Of a stretch of 35,535 nucleotides of DNA, positions 31,751 to 35,535 are shown in pieces; position 1 is the stretch's first letter, and every line of letters starts with the position of its first letter. Under the pieces are notes generated by a model. That model searched no databases. It was not told the origin of the DNA and saw nothing but the letters and a program-made list of their open reading frames with translations. Source of the stretch: an uncultured Prevotella sp. (lineage in GTDB: Bacteria > Bacteroidota > Bacteroidia > Bacteroidales > Bacteroidaceae); assembly GCA_900556465.1 (NCBI GenBank), contig USPK01000012.1, positions 1 through 35,535 on the forward strand, given 5' to 3'. The translations under genes and the position numbers were made by a program.

Positions 31751-33284
31751 GCCGTGCCGTATTATATTTTGTCATCAGTTGCAAGCAGGTGGCCGCGTCG
31801 AAGCCTCGCGCCGCCGCATATTCGTCCGCCATCGTGGCCAGCATCGCAGGCGTAGCGGGCAGGCGCTCAAAGTTCTTGCAGCCGGCCTCCAGACCCACGG
31901 CCCCGAAGCGTATGCGGTTCAGGTCGATCACCTCGATGCGTACGCCGCCGGCCTCGGGGCGGAACAAGATGTTGCCGCGCGAGTAGTCCTTGTGCAGGAG
32001 GCCGTTCTCGTGCATCCGTGCCGTGGTCCGCGCGATGGCTCGGAGGATGGCCTCCTCCTCGGGGAAGTGGCGCTTCGACAGGTCGGCGTAGGTGTACGGA
32101 CACTCCGACGTCTGGCAAAGATAGTAACTCCGGCCGAAGAGCAGGCCGTTGCGCTCCGTGTAATAGGCCACGGGGCGCGGCGTCCCGATGCCCAGGCGCC
32201 GGAGCCGGAATGCGTACTCGTAGGACCGCCGCGCCTTCGACGGGCGCAGCAGGCCGTAGGCCACGCGGTTAACGAAGTTCGGAATGCGAAAGGCCTTGAT
32301 CACCACGTCCACACCCGCCACCGTCGTGCGCCGTAGCTCGTTGCGCCCCTGGTGTACGACCGTCCCCTCACGGGCAAAGCGGCGGGGCAGCGTGGCTACG
32401 AATCCGCGCCACGCAGCCCCGTCGAAGGCCCGGTCCACCACGATGTGCCGCGGATGCCCCAGGCGGTAGAGGCGGTTCAACAGGCGCGACCAGCTGCGGT
32501 GGTAGCGCAGCGGGCCGCCCAGCTCGCGCTCGAAAAACTCCGGGTGGCGGCGGTTGAGCGTGTCGACGACGTGGCGCTTCATCAGCCGGTCCGAGGTGCG
32601 CTTCGACCCTTGGCGGATGCGGTAGTGCAACGCCACGTAGGGCAGGCGCCTCACCTCGCCGCCGTCCTTCAGCACGGCAATCCAGAACTCCCAGTCCTCG
32701 CGCGCCACAATCTCCTCGCAGTAACCGCCCACCCGCTCCCAGTCCGCACGGCGGTACATGGCGCAGGTGTCCATAATATTCTTCCGCGCCAGCAGGCGCA
32801 GCGAAAAGGGCGGCAGGGCCCATTCCCCCCGCCGGTCGCCGAAGAAGTCGGCCCGCGGGGCTACGACCTTCACCTCGGGAAAGGCATCAAGCACTGCGGC
32901 GGCGTCGCGCACAAAGGTCGGAACTATCAGGTTGTCCGCATCGACCGGCAGGACGTAGCGTCCCCGTGCCTCGGCCACCGCACGGTTACGGGCCGCGCAG
33001 ACACCGGCATTCTCCTGGTGGAACACGCGCAGACGCTCGTCGCGGGCCGCATAGCGTTCGGCGACGCCCAGCGAGTTGTCCGTCGAACCGTCGTCGATGA
33101 CGATGACCTCGAGCAACGGATAGTCCGACGCCAGCACCGAGTCGAGCGTGGCCGGCAAGTATTCCTCCATATTATATACGGGGATGACGACAGAGACAAG
33201 TGACTTGGAAGGGGCGTTCTCAATCATGGGAAAGGGAGGTTCAGGAATAAGGGGTTCGGGCACTCCGGTCGACGGGCCGCTCAT
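31737..33284 (-). CDS. Bifunctional-looking fusion: GT2 glycosyltransferase + Kdo/WaaP-type kinase
   Basis: A 515-residue protein joining two domains. The N-terminal GT2 domain (about 25-270) has VSVVIPVYNMEEYLPATLDSVL, VIVIDDGSTDNS, the metal-binding PVDADN and AREDWEFWI. The C-terminal domain (about 315-510) is a lipopolysaccharide-kinase-like fold: VVIKAF supplies the ATP-site lysine, and HKDYSRGNILF the catalytic loop with D433 and N438. VIDLNRIRF gives metal-binding D454. Such kinases phosphorylate Kdo or heptose of the LPS inner core. The start at 33284 makes an ATGA overlap with the preceding gene, the same arrangement as at two other junctions of the operon; a later in-frame ATG at 33227 would remove 19 Pro-rich residues. 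The fusion suggests that sugar transfer and phosphorylation occur on the same acceptor. Confidence 0.85.
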   Translation of the reverse strand: MSGPSTGVPEPLIPEPPFPMIENAPSKSLVSVVIPVYNMEEYLPATLDSVLASDYPLLEVIVIDDGSTDNSLGVAERYAARDERLRVFHQENAGVCAARNRAVAEARGRYVLPVDADNLIVPTFVRDAAAVLDAFPEVKVVAPRADFFGDRRGEWALPPFSLRLLARKNIMDTCAMYRRADWERVGGYCEEIVAREDWEFWIAVLKDGGEVRRLPYVALHYRIRQGSKRTSDRLMKRHVVDTLNRRHPEFFERELGGPLRYHRSWSRLLNRLYRLGHPRHIVVDRAFDGAAWRGFVATLPRRFAREGTVVHQGRNELRRTTVAGVDVVIKAFRIPNFVNRVAYGLLRPSKARRSYEYAFRLRRLGIGTPRPVAYYTERNGLLFGRSYYLCQTSECPYTYADLSKRHFPEEEAILRAIARTTARMHENGLLHKDYSRGNILFRPEAGGVRIEVIDLNRIRFGAVGLEAGCKNFERLPATPAMLATMADEYAAARGFDAATCLQLMTKYNTARHETD

Positions 33285-33997
33285 ATCTTGTCGAGCCCGC
33301 GGGTATATTTCAGCCAATAGTACTTCAGCGGATTCTTGTGCTTCAACTGTTTCCAGGGCCGGCTCTGGTGGGGCCGGTGCGTCACGGGCAGGTCGGCGAA
33401 GAGGTAGTTCGTCAGTCCGGCGTCGAGCGCCTCGTGCGAGATGGTCACGTCGTACCAGTGCTTGCTGTCGTCCAGGCGGTCGAAGTCCACGCGCCGCAAC
33501 AGTTCGGGCGTCAGCAGAGAGCAGCAGAAGCTGCAATGCTTGCGCGTCGGCACCACCTGTCCCTCCAGCCCGCGGGCGTGTTCGTAGGGATAGTTCACCT
33601 CGCCCGCCTCGTTCACGGTGACGGCCGCCGCAATGCCGCAGTCCGGCCGGGCCGCCGCCCCGTCGTAGAGGCGTTGCAGCGTGTCGGGCCGCACGGTGAC
33701 GTCGCTTTCCACGATACACACCGCGTCGCCCTGCTCCAGCGCCTCGCGGCGCACGTGGCGCAGGACGTAGAGATAGTTGGGCGACGGATGGTCCGTCAGG
33801 TCGCTCAGATGGACGAGCGTGAAGCCGAGCTCCTGCGCGGCCTGCTCCAGCCTGTGCGTGTTCTCGGGCGTACTGTTGTCGTTGAAGACGGTGTACGTGT
33901 GCGCCACCGTCAGGTCTGAGGCCAGAATGGCGCGGACCGTGTCGAGCGTTGCGTCGATAGCGTCCTTCACGGGAGTGATAATGTGCAGTCGCTTCAT
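33281..33997 (-). CDS. GT2-type (GT-A fold) glycosyltransferase
   Basis: A 238-residue protein, first gene of the operon. RLHIITPVKDAIDATLDTV, TYTVFNDNSTPENT and AVCIVESDVTVRPDTL (with the DxD-equivalent ESD) show a GT-A fold of the family 2 type. The C-terminus is basic and aromatic (NPLKYYWLKYTRG) and may touch the membrane. The start was set at ATG 33997, 22 bp after the promoter's -7 element; an in-frame TTG lies upstream at 34015 but would be at or before the expected transcription start. The sugar transferred is unknown. Its stop overlaps the next gene in an ATGA. Confidence 0.82.
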   Translation of the reverse strand: MKRLHIITPVKDAIDATLDTVRAILASDLTVAHTYTVFNDNSTPENTHRLEQAAQELGFTLVHLSDLTDHPSPNYLYVLRHVRREALEQGDAVCIVESDVTVRPDTLQRLYDGAAARPDCGIAAAVTVNEAGEVNYPYEHARGLEGQVVPTRKHCSFCCSLLTPELLRRVDFDRLDDSKHWYDVTISHEALDAGLTNYLFADLPVTHRPHQSRPWKQLKHKNPLKYYWLKYTRGLDKI

Positions 33998-34019
33998 GTC
34001 GGTTTCCTGTTTCAAAAAG

Positions 34020-34050
34020 CAAAGATAGAAAAAGCCGGGCGGCAGGCCAA
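34020..34050 (-). promoter_or_regulatory. Promoter of the five-gene glycosyltransferase operon
   Basis: On the minus strand, TTG (34050-34048), a 20-nt spacer and TATCTTTG (34027-34020) match the Bacteroidota consensus. The predicted start near 34014 leaves a leader of about 17 nt. No other promoter element is seen down to 29098, so the five overlapping genes are probably one transcript. Confidence 0.75.
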
Positions 34051-34173
34051 GCGAAACGGCCGATTTTCCACCGCCCGCCGGGCCGCATGGGCCTGCGCGG
34101 GAGCCGGAGCCGCGCCGGGAGCGTCACCGGCGGCGGGGCGGCGGCGATCCCGGCAGGCGGTCGGCCCCAAACG

Positions 34174-34210
34174 ACGCCGCGCACCGGACCCTGGGCCCGA
34201 TGCGCGGCGT
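34174..34210 (-). terminator. Probable terminator hairpin after the alkaline phosphatase gene
   Basis: ACGCCGCGCA (34174-34183) and TGCGCGGCGT (34201-34210) form a perfect 10-bp stem, 17 bp beyond the phosphatase stop on the minus strand. The following tract (CGTTTGG) is poor in T, so termination strength is uncertain. Confidence 0.5.
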
Positions 34211-34227
34211 TACGGTGGCGGCGGCGG

Positions 34228-35535
34228 TCAATGCTTCCAGCCGGCCGCCTCGGCGATGCGGAGCGGAATCTGCGTATTGTCCAGCTTCGCGGCAAACTTC
34301 TCGGCGCCGGCCCCTATGGCATAGACGGGCACGTAACCGTTGCTGTGCTCACCGCTCTGCCACCCGATGAGGGCGGCCTCGGCCATGACGTCGCGGGCCG
34401 TATTGGCCAGGTCGCTCAGGCTGGCGTAGTGGCCCTTCACCGTAGCGGCCTGTCCGCCGGAGAGGCGGTCGAAGGCCGCCTTCAAGCGGGCCGCCTGCTT
34501 GTCGGTCAGTTGCACGCGGTCCCAGAAGCCCCAGTTTTCCTGCAAGTCCTGGCGCACGACGTCCCACGTAAAGCCGTCGCCGCTTGTGCGCTGGAGCTCC
34601 TTCAAGTGGACCGTATAGGCTTCGGCGCTCATCTTTTGGCAACCGAGCAGCTCGGTGTGGAGCTCGTAGGGGCCACGGCCCAGGGCGATGCCGCCCGTTT
34701 CGTGGTCCGCCGTGATGACAATCAGCGTCTCGTCGGGGTGTTGGCGGTAGAACTCATAAGCCACGCGCACGGCGTTGTCCAGGTCGACCACCTCGCGGAA
34801 GGCGGTCGCGGCGTCGTTCGAGTGGCACGCCCAGTCCACCTTGCCGCCCTCGAGCATGAAGAAGAAGCCGTCCTTCCCGGCGGCCGTGAGCTGGCTGATG
34901 CCGGCCCGGGCAATGTCCTGCAGGGTCAGGTCGTCCGCCGTGCGGTCTATGGCGTAGGGCACGGCCGTGCGGTCGCGGCGGCTGGCCTCCTCGGTCTGGA
35001 AGAGCACCACGCGGCCGGCGCCGGCGGCCTTGCGTTGGAACTCCGGGTAGCCGCGGACCACGGTGTAGCCCGTCCGGGCGCACTGCTCGTAGAGCGTGCC
35101 CGCCTGCGCGCTGTCCGGACCCACGGGCTCCAGGAAGTCGGAGCCGGCGTAGAAGTCATATCCGGCGGCTATCATCTGCCGGCCTATCTCGTAGTACATG
35201 CCGCGGTCGGGCACGTGGGCGTAGAAGGCGGCCGGCGTAGCATGGTCCACGGAGACCGTGGTCGAGACGCCGACGGCCGCGCCCGCAGCCTTGGCCCACT
35301 CGGCCACACTCGACACGTTTGTCTTCAAGTCGGCCAGCATGCCGAGCGTACCGTTGTGCGTTTTCTTCCCGGAGGAAAGCGCCGTCCCGGCCGCGGCCGA
35401 GTCGGTCACGCCGTTGGTGCCCGAGAAGGTCGTTACGCAACCGACGGCGGGAAACTGGGTGAAACAGAGCGGCACTACGCCGATGCGGCCCTCGAGCGCG
35501 GCCAGGTAGGTCTCCGTACCGTTCACCTGGTTCAC
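34228..35535 (-). CDS. Alkaline phosphatase, PhoA superfamily (5' end outside window)
   Basis: The last 435-436 residues of an alkaline phosphatase, an exported metal-dependent phosphomonoesterase. The frame is open to the window edge, and the first residues (VNQVNGTETYLAAL) correspond to the segment just after the family's N-terminal metal-binding GDGMG motif. The true start, signal peptide and first metal ligand therefore lie outside. The phospho-accepting serine is in TDSAAAGTAL (codon at 35400-35398). Further zinc/magnesium ligand blocks are FFMLEGGKVDWACHSND, ITADHETGG and the late GEHSNGYVPVYAIG. It would liberate phosphate in the periplasm. A hairpin terminator follows; the gene is separate from the glycan operon, which starts 230 bp beyond its end with its own promoter. 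Confidence 0.93.
   Translation of the reverse strand: MNQVNGTETYLAALEGRIGVVPLCFTQFPAVGCVTTFSGTNGVTDSAAAGTALSSGKKTHNGTLGMLADLKTNVSSVAEWAKAAGAAVGVSTTVSVDHATPAAFYAHVPDRGMYYEIGRQMIAAGYDFYAGSDFLEPVGPDSAQAGTLYEQCARTGYTVVRGYPEFQRKAAGAGRVVLFQTEEASRRDRTAVPYAIDRTADDLTLQDIARAGISQLTAAGKDGFFFMLEGGKVDWACHSNDAATAFREVVDLDNAVRVAYEFYRQHPDETLIVITADHETGGIALGRGPYELHTELLGCQKMSAEAYTVHLKELQRTSGDGFTWDVVRQDLQENWGFWDRVQLTDKQAARLKAAFDRLSGGQAATVKGHYASLSDLANTARDVMAEAALIGWQSGEHSNGYVPVYAIGAGAEKFAAKLDNTQIPLRIAEAAGWKH

Noticed and set aside
28254..34015. Capsule or O-antigen polymer locus.
   Set aside because: No Wzx, Wzy, Wza/Wzc or sugar-nucleotide synthesis genes are present in the window, so only a general glycan-assembly operon is claimed.
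33285..34295. Upstream extension of the GT2-kinase frame to about 34295, which would make an 852-residue protein.
   Set aside because: It overlaps a well-defined glycosyltransferase gene in another frame on the same strand and reads through the operon promoter. The ATGA junction at 33284-33281 marks the likely start.

Overview
The window looks like a chromosomal segment of a GC-rich (roughly 64% by eye) member of the Bacteroidota, probably Bacteroidales. The evidence is a set of promoter elements matching the Bacteroidota sigma consensus (TTG, about 20 nt, TAnnTTTG), almost no Shine-Dalgarno sequences, a hybrid two-component regulator fused to an AraC domain, and secreted GH2, GH16 and GH95 glycosidases. 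I cannot name a genus from sequence alone.

Layout. (1) 1-6966: a repeat cluster, priA, then a secreted GH16 / GH2 glycosidase pair closed by a strong terminator. (2) 7130-8330: a repeat cluster and, on the minus strand, a PAPS-dependent sulfotransferase. (3) 8331-12783: a 691-bp non-coding region holding a near-ideal promoter and a long structured leader, then a fructokinase-like PfkB sugar kinase and a hybrid two-component regulator whose sensor is a periplasmic sugar-binding domain. (4) 12801-13295: a small exported protein on the minus strand. (5) 13745-19421: cysQ, an SLC13 transporter, cysC, cysD and cysN, ending in a repeat-derived terminator. (6) 19530-23011: glycyl-tRNA synthetase, an FKBP-type lipoprotein and an acyltransferase. 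(7) 23001-25980: tsaE (minus) and a secreted GH95 alpha-L-fucosidase. (8) 26203-34050: a glycan-assembly region with a GT39/ArnT-like membrane transferase, a GT2, and a compact five-gene minus-strand operon of glycosyltransferases. That operon includes a GT11 fucosyltransferase and a GT2-kinase fusion. (9) 34228-35535: a 5'-truncated alkaline phosphatase.

How the genes fit together. The SLC13 transporter, CysDN, CysC and CysQ make a complete route from external sulfate through APS to PAPS, with clearance of PAP. No PAPS reductase or sulfite reductase is present in the window, but a PAPS-type sulfotransferase lies 5 kb away. This reads as a sulfonation module rather than cysteine biosynthesis, like the sulfotransferase/PAPS locus described for steroid sulfonation in Bacteroides thetaiotaomicron. 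The glycan operon probably builds a fucosylated cell-surface polymer or LPS part.

The most unusual non-coding signal is a dispersed 21-bp-period repeat: a 14-bp core, GGCCTTAGCCCCGT, plus a 7-bp spacer. It forms small clusters at five intergenic sites (17 units in all) spaced about 6-7 kb apart, and stops at 26123. At three of these sites inverted copies build intrinsic terminators.
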